Of a stretch of 57,051 nucleotides of DNA, positions 1 to 10,302 are shown in pieces. The notes under the pieces were generated by a model. That model made no database searches and was not told the origin of the DNA. It was given only the letters and a program-made list of their open reading frames with translations. Origin of the DNA: Paulinella micropora (Eukaryota > Cercozoa > Imbricatea > Euglyphida); the NCBI GenBank assembly GCA_009731375.1, contig BJOX01000032.1:1328430-1385480 (forward strand), written 5' to 3'. The position numbers and the translations under genes are program-made. The stretch's first letter is position 1; the number at the start of each line of letters is the position of its first letter.

Positions 1-1405
1 AGGAGGAGGAGGAGATGAAGGAGTAGGAGGAGAGGAGGAGTAGAAGAGGGCTGGGATGATGAAGGAAGATATGGAGGAGACGAAGATGAAGGAGGATTTG
101 AACAAGAAAAGACGGGAGGAGGAGGAGCATAATCCCTTACCACCTGCCTACACGGGAGGAGGAGGACGAAAAATGATAGACTTGATTCATAGTGATGGAG
201 AGGATATCACAGTGGGGGAACAACAGTGGGTGCAAGACCACTATGACCTCACTAAAGAAGAGTTTGATAACAAGATGGGGGTAGAGAAGGACACCTATGT
301 GTGGATCCCTCAGGATCAAAGAAGAGAGAAAAGTCGTGCTAAAAATGATGTCTATATCCTATTGTCAAACACAGCACAGCTCCTCGGTAAACTGGTCTCT
401 GATCAGAAAAGAGAAGGAAGATACAGCATATCAAGTTTGGGGACACACACACCCACCTTGAATTACTCGATGCTATCTTTGGGGTGTACACTCAAACCCT
501 GATTTGGGAACGTTCATACGGCCCACGATGTGAGGGTTACTTCCAGTACACAAACCCAAGAGCAACGGCCAGATTCCTCGCGACTGGTCAGGAGGCAGTC
601 GATGTAACAAAAATGAAGACCAATCTGGGTTCGAAAAACTCGAGTGGCATATTTCATTTTTTACGATGGAAATGAAGGCCTTGGAGGAGGGGAAGGCAGA
701 GATGGAAAAAAGCATTAAGGCAGCAGGAGAAACTCATCCTGTGATTGATGAGTTAGAGAAGACCGACAGAGTTCTGACCAAGATCAGACTGTTGATGGGT
801 GCGTTACTGCACAAGGAGGCATGGAAGAGATGGATTCCTACCAAGGATCACTCTGTCCTTAAATCACTTAGTAACGCACCACCGGTCGCCAACAAAGCAG
901 GTGTTGACCAATATGTGGAGAAATATAATTTTCTCAGATCTGCTTCTGAATTGGTGGCCTTTATCACTCATGCTCAAAAGCTGGTGATATCTGAGAAGAA
1001 GAAGGCGAAAGAGAATGAGGAGTTCGAGAAGACGATGAGACTGGAAAGAATGAAAGCAAAAGTGAGTGGTGCAAAGACACACCCTCCGACATATTTGACC
1101 CCACCAGCTCCTGCCCCACCAGCCTCTACAACTCCGGGCTCAACTACGGTGGTGGTCACAAACACGGAGAAGAAGGACAGACAGAACATCATAAATGCCT
1201 TCAAGGGGAAGAAAGGAGGAGTGGCAAGTCTCATGCTATATGCCAAGACGAGCTCAGACAAAGACTCTGATGCTTCGCTTTTGAGCAAGCTCAAAGAGAT
1301 CAATGCCTGCATGAAGGCTTTTCCTTGCGACGAAACGCAGGAATACGAGGCCCTTGTTACTGTTTTTGACCAATCTCTAGTCTCGGAGGGATTTGATCTG
1401 ACACA
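1..1405 (+). pseudogene. gag: Gag remnant of gypsy family 1, copy A
   Basis: Structural polyprotein of a Ty3/gypsy-like element, which would form the particle and bind RNA. It matches the gag of copies B and C on the opposite strand almost base for base. The start lies left of the window. The frame is broken twice relative to the other copies: a one-base loss near position 400 (after the LGKLVSD segment) and a one-base loss in the T run near 660. Reading therefore passes through three frames (56-502, 484-675, 666-1405). It ends at an N gap just after the residues EGFDLT. The C-terminal CCCH finger and the RGG tail are absent. The copy is dead as read, although single-base losses in runs could also be sequencing errors. 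Confidence 0.85.
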
Positions 1406-1465
1406 NNNNNNNNNNNNNNNNNNNNNNNNNNNNNNNNNNNNNNNNNNNNNNNNNNNNNNNNNNNN
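1406..1465. other. Assembly gap (60 N)
   Basis: The run of 60 N joins the middle of gag to the region after RNase H in pol. Aligned to copy C, the flanking bases correspond to 42148 and 37673, so about 4.47 kb of element sequence is missing here. The gap is probably a fixed-size scaffold join, not a true 60-base interval. Confidence 0.95.
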
Positions 1466-3973
1466 GCGTTGGTGTCCACGGTGGAGATGGAAGACTTGTC
1501 CACTGACAAGGTGTATGAGGTCAGCCACATTGAGGCGATGGAGATGGCGAGTGGAGTCCGATATGACCGCACAGGTCTACGGTACAGTCCACAAGGCCCG
1601 GATCACGGGATATGTTGTGAGCTACATACCCAGGAGGACGCTGAGTGGTCCTATGAGGTATATGAGAATGCGAAGGCGAACATAAGAGAGGAAGAGGAGA
1701 CGCAGGAAGTTTATGCGGAGCCTCCTCAAGAGCGGAGAAGTGACCTAGACGATGACCCGGAAAGAATCGGGGTACGGCTAGAAGATGGTACTATCCATAT
1801 AGCCTCGCCTACCGCATGGAGGCAACAACAGGCTCAAGATCCGGAGTTTAAAGAACTGATACAGTTATATCAGAACCCGGATGAGCTACGGATGACGAAA
1901 GCGATCAAAGATCAGATGAAGGAGATGGGATGGAGAGATGGTCTACTGTGGTACAAGGGCCTTCGCGGTCGCTATGCGTCACAGCCGGACAAATGGACCC
2001 TTTGGGTACCGAAGAGTCTGAGACGATTTATATTTGTCGCAGCCCACAATTGCCCACTTTTGGCTCATCCGGGTCGACAACGAACTCACATGTTCGTAGC
2101 GAGGCGATTCTGGTGGAAGAAGATGAAGGAGGAGATAGATCAGGCGGTGGATGCATGCATCCCGTGCAAGATAAACAAAACACCACTGAAGGCAAATTTC
2201 GGTGAAGGCAAATTTCGGCCTCTTCATGCGGGGATGTTTGAGTTTATACACATTGATCATGTGGGACCTTTCCCAGAATCGAAGGATGGTTACAAATACC
2301 TCCTCACTGCTATTGACAGAGCCACCAACTATGTATGGATCATCCCTGTCAAAGACGTTACCGGCAAGACGACGGCCGAGGCGCTGATCGATAGGATCAT
2401 CTCACAGATCGGAGTACCAAGAAAGATATGTTCTGATCGAGGCTCGGACTTTAATAACGAGGTCATCGACAAACTATCTAAGTATTACGGGATGAAATGG
2501 CAATATGTTACTGCCTATAACCCGCGAGCAAATGGGAAAATCGAGCGGGTACACAGACCCCTCAAAGCCTCGCTAAAGATGTATTGCACGAAGAAGGAGA
2601 ATCAAAGAGCATGGGTCGAGGCAGCACCATCATTTGCGTTTGCAATGAACTGTCTACCCTCTACGGCGTTAGGAGGCTCGAAGAGCTCAATCTCGCCATA
2701 TCAGTTAGTATATGGGCGTGAGCCTGATATCCCGACTTCGCTCCTTCACCCAAAAGACACTTGGGCGGATGCGGATGAGTTGTTTGGGATGAGACTTAGA
2801 GTGAAGATGGAGGCGGAACAAATAGTCAGGGCGCATAGAGAGGCGGAGCGCCGAAAGACTGATGCTGAAGGGGTGCGACAAGCGCACTTGGATCAGATCA
2901 AGTTCCAGGTCGGGGATATTGTACTATTGTACCATCCTCAAGTCCCGAAGGGAGTCAGCTCTAAGCTGTTCACTCACTGGAAAGGACCTTATCAGATTAT
3001 GGAACAGACGGGACCTCTGAATTACAAGATCAGGGGTAGAGGGAAGGTGCAAATTGTGAATGTAAGAAGGCTGATTAAGTATGATCCCTTCTTACTGGAA
3101 GATGAATCCGTTGAGGAGGCGTTAAAACGGATGAAGGATGATTTCAAAGAGGTGCCGCCCATCCACAAGGAGGCTGGCATAGACCAAGACGATGCTTATC
3201 GGGCACCGATAGCTGAGAAGGAGGAGAGTGAGGTGGACAGCAAGGAGAAGACTGACCGCATAAGCGCGGTGGGGACTCAGTCCAAGTCTCCGCGAGAGCA
3301 TAGCGGAAAGAAGGAGAAGATCACAGAGGCGCAGCTAAGGAGAGCGCGGAATGATCTTATCAACGACCAACCGAGGAAGGCGATGAGGTCGATGAGATCA
3401 AAGGACGTCCACCAGGAGGAGGAGGGGACGGACACTGACCCAAACGCGGGCAACGTTGAGATTGTCCATGAGCGATGGAAGGAAGGCGATGCGATAGCAA
3501 CCATCGCATGGGTGAAAAATGTTTTCTATCTGATGAGACCAGCGGAACAACATGTCGCTGATGACACTCTCTCAGACTTATACTTGATGCGGGTCGTGGC
3601 GGTCCCACGACAGATGCGTGTCACACGGACACTCAAAATATCATCAGCCGCAAAGATAGTACAACCGATACTCCAGTTCTGGAGAAGTATGGACCCGGTT
3701 GAGGATCCAAAGGCAAGACATTATCTGCCAGTATATAAAGACGCAAAAAGTCTCGAGACATGGGATGATACAATTACTCCCAGAGACAAGGATTACACTG
3801 CGTGGACCATTCAGACACTGCCAAGAGGAGTGCTTGATGTCCCTTTTGAATTATCGTTGGGCGGAATCCCTAATAAGATCTGGGACATTCTCGAACAGTC
3901 AAAGTTCGATCTGACTTTTGTTGGTGGTCCTCCACCAGGCAAAGAAATCCGCGCCAGACGACGAAGGCAGTGA
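1466..3973 (+). CDS. pol: 3' part of Pol (integrase and C-terminal domain), copy A
   Basis: Open frame equal to roughly residues 1092-1926 of the copy C Pol. It contains the HHCC zinc-binding region (H-x6-H, then C-x2-C in CIPC), the integrase core with D (HIDHVG), D (CSDRGSDF) and E (NGKIERVH), and the GPY/F module (HWKGPYQI, then VNVRRLIKY). A C-terminal domain of about 295 residues ends in TGA. Protease, RT and RNase H fall in the preceding gap. Near 2199-2221 a 16-nt stretch is replaced by a tandem copy of the preceding 16 nt, without changing length, so the residues just before the integrase core differ from B and C. The frame after the gap is intact, so this part may once have been functional. 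Confidence 0.9.
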   Translation, partial: ALVSTVEMEDLSTDKVYEVSHIEAMEMASGVRYDRTGLRYSPQGPDHGICCELHTQEDAEWSYEVYENAKANIREEEETQEVYAEPPQERRSDLDDDPERIGVRLEDGTIHIASPTAWRQQQAQDPEFKELIQLYQNPDELRMTKAIKDQMKEMGWRDGLLWYKGLRGRYASQPDKWTLWVPKSLRRFIFVAAHNCPLLAHPGRQRTHMFVARRFWWKKMKEEIDQAVDACIPCKINKTPLKANFGEGKFRPLHAGMFEFIHIDHVGPFPESKDGYKYLLTAIDRATNYVWIIPVKDVTGKTTAEALIDRIISQIGVPRKICSDRGSDFNNEVIDKLSKYYGMKWQYVTAYNPRANGKIERVHRPLKASLKMYCTKKENQRAWVEAAPSFAFAMNCLPSTALGGSKSSISPYQLVYGREPDIPTSLLHPKDTWADADELFGMRLRVKMEAEQIVRAHREAERRKTDAEGVRQAHLDQIKFQVGDIVLLYHPQVPKGVSSKLFTHWKGPYQIMEQTGPLNYKIRGRGKVQIVNVRRLIKYDPFLLEDESVEEALKRMKDDFKEVPPIHKEAGIDQDDAYRAPIAEKEESEVDSKEKTDRISAVGTQSKSPREHSGKKEKITEAQLRRARNDLINDQPRKAMRSMRSKDVHQEEEGTDTDPNAGNVEIVHERWKEGDAIATIAWVKNVFYLMRPAEQHVADDTLSDLYLMRVVAVPRQMRVTRTLKISSAAKIVQPILQFWRSMDPVEDPKARHYLPVYKDAKSLETWDDTITPRDKDYTAWTIQTLPRGVLDVPFELSLGGIPNKIWDILEQSKFDLTFVGGPPPGKEIRARRRRQ

Positions 3974-4146
3974 CAAAGAAACTATTTTTCTTTATGCGTC
4001 TCAAATAAACTGATTGATTGCCCACGGCGTATCATGATTTGATCATGCATCATCAGTTATCAATATGAATATTAAAAAGACTCAGTGATATAACTTGGCA
4101 TTCGATCGCAACATACGAGTGCGAAAGGTCGATCGACGATGATACT

Positions 4147-4187
4147 ACACCGTATACGGGGATCGCTAGTGTATTGAGCGATGGTGT
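4147..4187 (+). promoter_or_regulatory. Conserved stem-loop in element 3' UTR (copy A)
   Basis: An outer stem of ACACC with GGTGT encloses an inner 6-bp stem, ATCGCT/AGCGAT, with a 9-nt loop. The same arrangement appears in copies B and C and, with changed outer-stem and loop bases, in the two family 2 fragments. A role in packaging, export or priming is inference. Confidence 0.5.
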
Positions 4188-4806
4188 TCCCGGGTATGAC
4201 CCTTTCCAAGTCCTGGGATGATGTTCTCGAAAATGAAATGTTCTCTGAAACTTTCATTAAATTATTTTTTACGATAGATTATATACTGTCGTACCTGAGC
4301 ACGGTCAATCTCTACTTGTGTCGGTATATCGCAGGGTCGGGTACATACACCTCGACTTCGGATATAGCTATTAGGACTGGCCCCCTAATACTATATCATA
4401 GGATATCCGCCTTATACAAGGGTATGTCATTAAAAAAGACAATGTACTTACGATCTCCCTGTGAATAATAATAATAATAATGATAATGATAAGAAGAAGA
4501 AGGAGATCAAAGGGGGAATCGTACTACAGCACCACGTTGCTTGTTTTTTTTTTTATTAATAGTACGTTTGTTCTTGACATACTGCCGAGAAAAAAAAAAA
4601 AAAAAAAAAGATTGAGGGGAAGGAGTTCAAAAATCTACAAGAATGGCTGGAGCATCCGCTTTGACGTGCCGTATGAGGATATATTTATCGTCTTTTAGCG
4701 TCTATCCGTGGGTCGATGCGCTGTGTGGCATGACTCCATAGCGCATACTATTTGCAGAAAGAAATCAGAAGGTGTATGACGAAAATGCTATTTCCGTCAT
4801 AAAATC

Positions 4807-4815
4807 GGGAGGGGG
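4807..4815 (+). other. Polypurine tract, copy A
   Basis: GGGAGGGGG lies three bases before the first TG of the 3' LTR, which is where plus-strand DNA synthesis is primed in LTR elements. Copies B and C have the same tract or a purine-rich variant of it. Confidence 0.7.
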
Positions 4816-4818
4816 TAC

Positions 4819-5057
4819 TGTAGGCATCACCCCCCGGATAGCCGGTAAAAAGTACCTTTTCCTGGTGACAGGTGCACCAGCTTGTTTTTCAGTATTGTTT
4901 GTCCGGATTGGACCTGATGCCATTTTATTCCTGGTCTGTTGCCGTTTTCCTTTTTTGGCTTAACTGAGCTAATATAACGAGACATCATTCTCATCTTTTG
5001 AGGACTGTGTTTGGTTGTATTACCGACTTTTTACGAGCTATCGTTGGGGGCATTACA
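4819..5057 (+). repeat. 3' LTR, gypsy family 1 copy A
   Basis: A 239-bp LTR beginning TGTAGGCATC and ending GGGGGCATTACA in element orientation (TG...CA ends). It matches the four LTRs of copies B and C. A TATA-like AATATAACG lies near 4971. The partner 5' LTR lies outside the window, so the target duplication cannot be checked. Confidence 0.92.
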
Positions 5058-5089
5058 TCACGCGGAGGCAAAGATCACTAGGGGGGTAG

Positions 5090-5765
5090 GGCGAGGCCGA
5101 CGTCTCACATGGAGGAGACAAGGCAGCACCCATATCGACGACCGCCGGTGGTGAACGCGGCGCACGGAGCGGAGAGTTTCTGCCTAAGGGACCGGATGTC
5201 GCGGACACATCCTTCTATACGAACGCGGCTCGGAATATGGACTTGAGGGTGGGCGAGGCGAGATATCCTACGGCAGATCGCCTCAGTGGAGTACCGAGAG
5301 TCCCGAAATATGAGCGGCGGGCGTTGAGGGAGAACAGTCATTGGCGGAAGTCATGCTACTGGCTGGCAAATCGCCATATGGTGGTTACGTCTTCAGGAAG
5401 TATGTCGTGTACATAACGATGAGACGTTGTACCATGACGAGATAGATAAATTGTCGGAGGCTGAGCAAGGGGCGGCTATTAGGGAACTGAAGGAGGCGAT
5501 TTGCCATGGCATGTGGCAGTTAGGCGTGCTGGAAGGAATGTTCCAAAAGGACGAGTTGCCTGCTTTGGAGCAATTCAATACCCAAAACATCAATCGATAC
5601 GGATGGAAGCGTAAGGATCGGGGCTCGTATTTGGACGCGGCGGGACGTAGACGGCGCGGCGAGGGCGGTCGCGGACGTCGCGGTGGACGAGGAGGAGGAA
5701 GAGGTGGATCTCATCGATCGGCGGAGGCAACTTGGGCCGGGGATGGCCTCAACGGTAAAGGATGA
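5090..5765 (+). pseudogene. gag: Gag C-terminal remnant, gypsy family 3
   Basis: Divergent relative of the family 1 Gag, from the pre-finger region to the basic tail. One frame (about 5099-5390) reads into YERRALRENSHW and SCYWLANR, which aligns with the family 1 stretch leading to its CCCH finger (DLKTACWRWFAG). It then shifts into 5427-5765, which starts with an acidic helical segment and ends in an Arg/Gly-rich tail (RGRRGGRGGGRGG), like the RGG tail of the other Gags. The finger cysteines are not intact. It is followed by TGA then TAG, so no readthrough is possible in this copy. Confidence 0.65.
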
Positions 5766-6640
5766 TAGGGGGAAGCTGGAAGGAAAAAAGGGGAAAGGGG
5801 GAGAAGTGGAAACAGGAACATGCCATAGTTTCCCATATGTGCACCCGGACCGACAGGTGTTGATTTCAGGAGCGGCGGCGGGATTACCGGAGCGACAGGG
5901 AGCGGCGGGAGGGGAACACCCACGCAGTCGGGTAGGATAATATCCATAGAGGATACGGAAAAGGAACATGAACAGAAACATAGCATATTTGAACAGGAAC
6001 GGGCTCCGCGGGAGGAAGAGGCGCGACCGCGACTGCGTGATGACGCGGACGACGTCGTAATCACGGGGGAAGGCAAAACAGGTGGGAACCATACAAATTC
6101 GGAATATGGGAATAAGCGACTGTAAATTTTGGATGATAGGGGAACGCCGACGGCAGGCGCGCACGATAATGCGGCGGATCGACGGGGCAGGTTACGGCAG
6201 CCCGGACAGGGGGGCTGGCCAAGGCGAACGCCAGTCCATCGATCTGACTGGGGAATGAGAAGGAAGCGGTTGAGAGCGAAAGAAGATAGGGAGGATAGGG
6301 CACACGACAAACGGCAGAAGGCAGAGGAGCGGACTCGTGAGGAAGAGAAAAAATGATAAAGAGAATATAGGCAATAAGGGCGATAAGGGAGCCCAGGGGG
6401 AAGCAGGTGAAAAGAAGGATAAGGGAACGGAGAAGGCAATAGGGGATTAGGGGAAGGGGACTAAGGATAAGGATATCGGCCAGGGGCCGGAAGGGAATTC
6501 GGGACATACTGGGGGAAGTAACGGGGAGGAACGGGACCGGAACAGTCTTCTCCTCCAGACTTACCAGAAAGATCGACGCACGAACAGGATCTCTGAGCCC
6601 TAGGAAAGCGGTTAATTCAATTAAAAGAGCTGATTTCCCT
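5766..6640 (+). other. Decayed N-terminal pol region of family 3, no intact frame
   Basis: The + strand is rich in GGGGAA-type purine runs. No open frame on either strand looks like a real protein. By position it corresponds to the low-complexity N-terminus of Pol that precedes the protease in family 1. The minus-strand frames here (5520-6507) are Pro/Ser/Leu-rich shadows of the purine-rich strand. Confidence 0.45.
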
Positions 6641-8040
6641 TTAGCCTACACGAAGGTGGCGACCAAACAACTAGGGGGGAGGAAGTCATTGGGAATGACA
6701 CGATAGCAGCGATCAGTGTGATCGGAAAACCCGATCAGTGTGATCGGAAAACACTTTCAGGACAAATATGGGGGGCAGCCATGGTATCGGCAAGCGTTGC
6801 GGCGAACGCAGGGATGGGTGAATGGGGTGTCGGGCTCAACACCACTAACAGGCACGATGCTATTGACGTTTCGTCTTCCGGACGACTCGACATATACGCA
6901 CAAGTTTTGGGTGGTACCGGCGTATACGGGAGCATTATTATGGAGCTTTGACGCGCTGAGGCGTATGCACACACATATCGATTGTGCTGGGGAATTGTGA
7001 GATATGGTACGGGTGAGAACGCTCCAGTGTATAAGCTGGTAGCATGGTCGGCGGATGACGATCCGCAAGAAAGCGGGGAGGGATGGACGGCTGGCGATTT
7101 AACGGCTGCAACGGTAGAGTTGTCGAAGGAGACGGCGGCCGACGAAGCGGCACGCGAGGTTTTCGCCTTTGGGGATCCTCAGAAAACGGAGGAGGAAAGC
7201 ACATCGGAGGATGAGTGGACACCAGATAGAATAGTCGAATTGTGCGACATACGGTTGGAACAACTGAGGGAACAACGGAAACTGGCGACGGATGGTTTTC
7301 CAGTACATGGGCGCAATTTGGGGTACCAGCACAAGGAAATGGATAGCAGGACGTTGCCAATGGCCCAGTATGTGATCTGTAACGTGGCAAAACCTAGTCA
7401 GGCAAAAACGGGGATCATTGATTTCCTCGAGGACAGGTGGGGGGATGAGCCCATCATGGCTGACTCGGTGGCAGGGATAAAGAAGGCATTGAATAATCGG
7501 ATCTCTCACGGGGATTTCACAATCGTACTGCCGGTGGGCAGGCGAACGGAAATGTGGTGGTATGATATCGAGGATTTCTTGGTTCAGGATCCGATACCTA
7601 TACCGAGCCGGACGCAAAAGCTCGTTATAGCGTGTAGGATGGGATCGCGGCAGGCGGCAACAAAGTATCGGCAGGAACTCCTTGGCCGGGATTTGGAGGT
7701 GATCCCGAATGAGACATTTACTCACATTTCGGGGGTGTATCATAGGACGCACGCGATACAATATGCCATGATGATCGATCAGTTGGCAAGGTACGCGGAT
7801 CAGGAGAAGCAAACTGAAAGGCAAACACCCACTTTATACCGGTCTCGAGAGGGATTCGATGAAGAGGGCGTGGAAGCCACGGTGGAGGATATAGTCGGTA
7901 AGGCTACGGATGAACAGATCAAGGAGGAAACGGATAAGGCACGGGAAGCCTTGCGGGCACAGGCTAAGCAGTGGCAGGGAAGCAAGAAGGCCAAGGAGGA
8001 TGTCCTTACGATGATGAACGTTTATATTATTAAATATTGA
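6641..8040 (+). pseudogene. pol: Pol N-terminal remnant (protease and PR-RT domain), gypsy family 3
   Basis: Homologous to residues about 175-615 of the family 1 Pol. The protease starts with GNDTIA near 6690, the counterpart of GNDTMA in family 1. It is broken by a perfect 22-bp tandem duplication at about 6710-6753. The C-terminal protease half follows at about 6755-6980, with another frame change near 6975. The open stretch 6982-8040 carries the unassigned domain between protease and RT: WGDEP, TIVLP, DPIPIPSR and LVIACRMG all align with family 1. The sequence stops before RT and runs into a GAA repeat. Confidence 0.8.
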
Positions 8041-8094
8041 GTCACTGTATCATCGGAAGGTACTGTACAGGGAAAAACAGAGGAGGATTTTATT

Positions 8095-8173
8095 GAAGAA
8101 GAAAAAGAAGAAGAAGAAGAAGAAGAAGAAGAAGAAGAAGAAGAAGAAGAAGAAGAAGAAGACGAAGAAGAAG
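8095..8173 (+). repeat. (GAA)n microsatellite
   Basis: Nearly perfect GAA/AAG trinucleotide array joining the end of the family 3 fragment to the family 2 LTR. It is directly visible. Confidence 0.9.
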
Positions 8174-8389
8174 TACTATCCCCAACGCCGGATAGCTCAA
8201 TGGAAGAGAAATTCGGTAATATAACCAAACACAATCCTCAAAGAGAATGATGTCTCGTTAAATGAGCTCAGTGACGCAAAGACAAAATGGCGCCCAAAGA
8301 CCAGTGTAAAATTGGCATTTCAGACGTGTCCGGCCAGACGAAATCTATAAGTAAGTTTTTACCCGATGATTAGGGGGGTGATGTCCACA
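8174..8389 (-). repeat. 3' LTR of gypsy family 2 (fragment E)
   Basis: Related to but distinct from the family 1 LTR. Shared blocks include CCCCAACG, AACCAAACACAATCCTCAA and GAATGATGTCTCGTTA. The right end (GGTGATGTCCACA) is followed by the complement of a polypurine tract, as in family 1. The left boundary next to the GAA array is approximate. The same LTR occurs at 44869-45122. Confidence 0.7.
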
Positions 8390-9178
8390 GTACCCCTCCC
8401 AGTTTTATGACTGAACTCCGTTTCCGACATAATAATCTTTCAACTGATTTCTTTTCTGACTAAAATTCGTTTAGAGTTATGTATGAAGATACATCAACCC
8501 ACGGATTAGCCGTGATAAAACAACAATGATACTTGCCCCGGTGCCAGTTTGAATCGTATATACACTCTAGCACATTCAGTATATCAAGGTCTTCCTCTTT
8601 CTTCTCTCAAGAAGTTATTTGTGGCTGAGTATGTCCAAGTATAATCTTTTATGGTTATGTAATAATGTAACGTCGCCATCTCCATTTATACAACAACCGG
8701 TAGTCGGTTTCCATAAATACATTTACTTTTTGTAGGGACATGCCCTTGTATAAATCGGTATCATTTAATATAGTGTCAGGCGATCAAGTCTGACGACTAC
8801 ATCCGAAGCTGGGTTGAGTGGACCCTAACCTTGCGATATGCCGATACAAGTAGAGATCGATGGTATCCGGTGTAGCAGTTTATGTAATTAATGTATCAGT
8901 TCCTTTGATTAGACTGTAGAGTCTTTAATGAGATCATCATTCTGGTACAATTCGGGTCGTACCCAGGAGACAAAAGAAAACACTATCGCTCACTCAAATA
9001 GCGATCCAGTAAACGTGTTGTTTCGCTGCCGTCTCGTCAGTCTCTGCCGAAGCAAGAGAATAGAATGTCAATTCTTGTCAGCTGTGTCTTGTTAATTTCT
9101 AGAAGAATGAATGCTGTAGTAGCTTTAATATCTAAGGGATCAGATCCGCAATACTTCTAGAGAAAAAATACTTACTTA
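8390..9178 (-). other. 3' UTR of gypsy family 2 (fragment E)
   Basis: Matches 45123-45952 over most of its length and shares short blocks with the family 1 3' UTR, such as TGCGATATGCCGATACAAGT. The stem-loop equivalent lies at 8980-9018 (ATCGCT, 9-nt loop, AGCGAT, flanked by ACAC/GTGT). No coding capacity was seen. Confidence 0.65.
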
Positions 9179-9297
9179 CTATAGACGCCGTTTACGCGCG
9201 CGGACTCCTTTACCTGGTCGAGGACCTCCAACCAAAGTTAAGTCTAAGGTAGAATGTTCAAGGACGTCCCAAATTTTGTGAGGGATTGTGCCTTGTG
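9179..9297 (-). pseudogene. pol: Pol C-terminal tail, gypsy family 2 (fragment E)
   Basis: Encodes about the last 39 residues of a family 2 Pol (compare 45953-46071), including GGP and a basic end (RARKRRL), closed by TAG. It stops abruptly at 9297, where the sequence switches to copia integrase. The two sequences share the bases TTGTGCCA at the junction. Confidence 0.7.
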
Positions 9298-10069
9298 CCA
9301 GGACACAAAGAAAGACAAACCGCTTCGAATTAATCAGCGGTATGTTCCTTCAAGACAACCCAGGAGTCAACAAAGGCTTCGCGATAGGTGAGTGCCTACA
9401 CATGGACTTCCTTGACCCATGGCTAGTTCGTTCACTACAGGGAAATAGATACGAATTAATTTTGAAATGTGGCGAGTCTCACTTTGGCTTTAAGCATTTT
9501 GCACCGACTAGAGAAGAGGATTTGTATTTACAGTTTGCACAGAAGGCGATAGCGTTCTTCCACGCAAAGACAGGCGCAACGATGAAGCAAATAAAGTGCG
9601 ATGGTGAATTCAACACAAACCGTCTCAAGGAATTTTGTGATAGGAACGGCATCATCCTGAAAAAGACTTCGCGGGACGAGCCACGATCGAATCCTGTTGC
9701 AGAAAGGGATCACAGGACAAGCGAGGTAAGAGCTACAGCTATGAGGTTAGATGCTGCCTTACCACCTGTTCTCTGGCAGGAAATGGAAATGGCGGAATGA
9801 GCAATACGGCTGGTGCCACCGATTCCTATTGGAAAATATAAAGGTAAGATGCCATATGAGTTGGCATTGAAAAGGCCACCACCGAATGGTTTCCTGCACC
9901 CAATAGGCTGTCGTCTGTGGGAAACGAGCAAAGGTATGCCAATGGCTGTGCCTGGTGTGTTAGTGAGATACAATTTATTTAGAAGGCTGTATCGTATCTA
10001 TATTATCGAAAAACAGAAAGTAGAAGAACACAGGAATGTTCGTTTCGACCATACAAAGAGAGGATACAC

Positions 10070-10079
<10 letters not shown>
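9298..10079 (+). pseudogene. Integrase fragment of a Ty1/copia element (copia 1)
   Basis: Copia-type integrase core with the three catalytic acidic residues visible: D in LHMDFLDPW, D in KCDGEF and E in NPVAERDH. After these come the GKMPYEL motif and the YNLFRRLYR segment, both shared with copia 2. The frame is continuous from 9288 to 10079 except for one in-frame TGA at 9798-9800, between MEMAE and AIRL. Copia 2 has a TGA at the same place. The 5' side is cut at the family 2 junction and the 3' side runs into a GATA microsatellite. Gag, protease and RT are missing. Confidence 0.82.
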
Positions 10080-10121
<42 letters not shown>

Positions 10122-10262
10122 GGATGGATGGATGGATAGATAGATAGATAGGATAGATAGATAGATAGATAGATAGGATAAATAGTATAGATAGTATAGA
10201 TAGGATAGATAGATAGATGAATGGATGAATAGATGGATGATGGATGATGGATGGATGGATGG

Positions 10263-10297
<35 letters not shown>

Positions 10298-10302
10298 TAC
10301 CC
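10070..10302 (+). repeat. (GATA)n/(GGAT)n microsatellite
   Basis: About 230 bp of GATA units with a block of GATG/GGAT variants, directly visible. It separates copia 1 from copia 3. Reading frames through it on the minus strand (Ser-Ile-Tyr-Leu repeats) are not genes. Confidence 0.95.

Larger units (their letters stand above)
3974..4818 (+). other. Long 3' untranslated region of gypsy family 1, copy A
   Basis: About 845 nt between the pol stop and the 3' LTR, nearly identical in copies B and C. It contains the stem-loop at 4147-4187, a T-run/A-run pair near 4540-4610 whose length differs between copies, an AAT repeat near 4465-4480, and the polypurine tract at the end. A 95-codon sense frame (4181-4468) recurs in all three copies, but the related family 2 sequence has a stop after about 11 codons, so it is probably not coding. 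Confidence 0.75.

Noticed and set aside
4181-4468. 95-codon sense frame in the 3' UTR, identical in copies A, B and C, with a hydrophobic stretch
   Set aside because: An env-like third gene was considered. The aligned family 2 sequence has a stop after about 11 codons while the overlapping stem-loop is kept, so conservation among young copies is not evidence of coding.
4772-4963. 63-codon frame recurring at 11261-11452 and 34184-34378
   Set aside because: It spans the polypurine tract and LTR boundary and recurs only because the LTR does.
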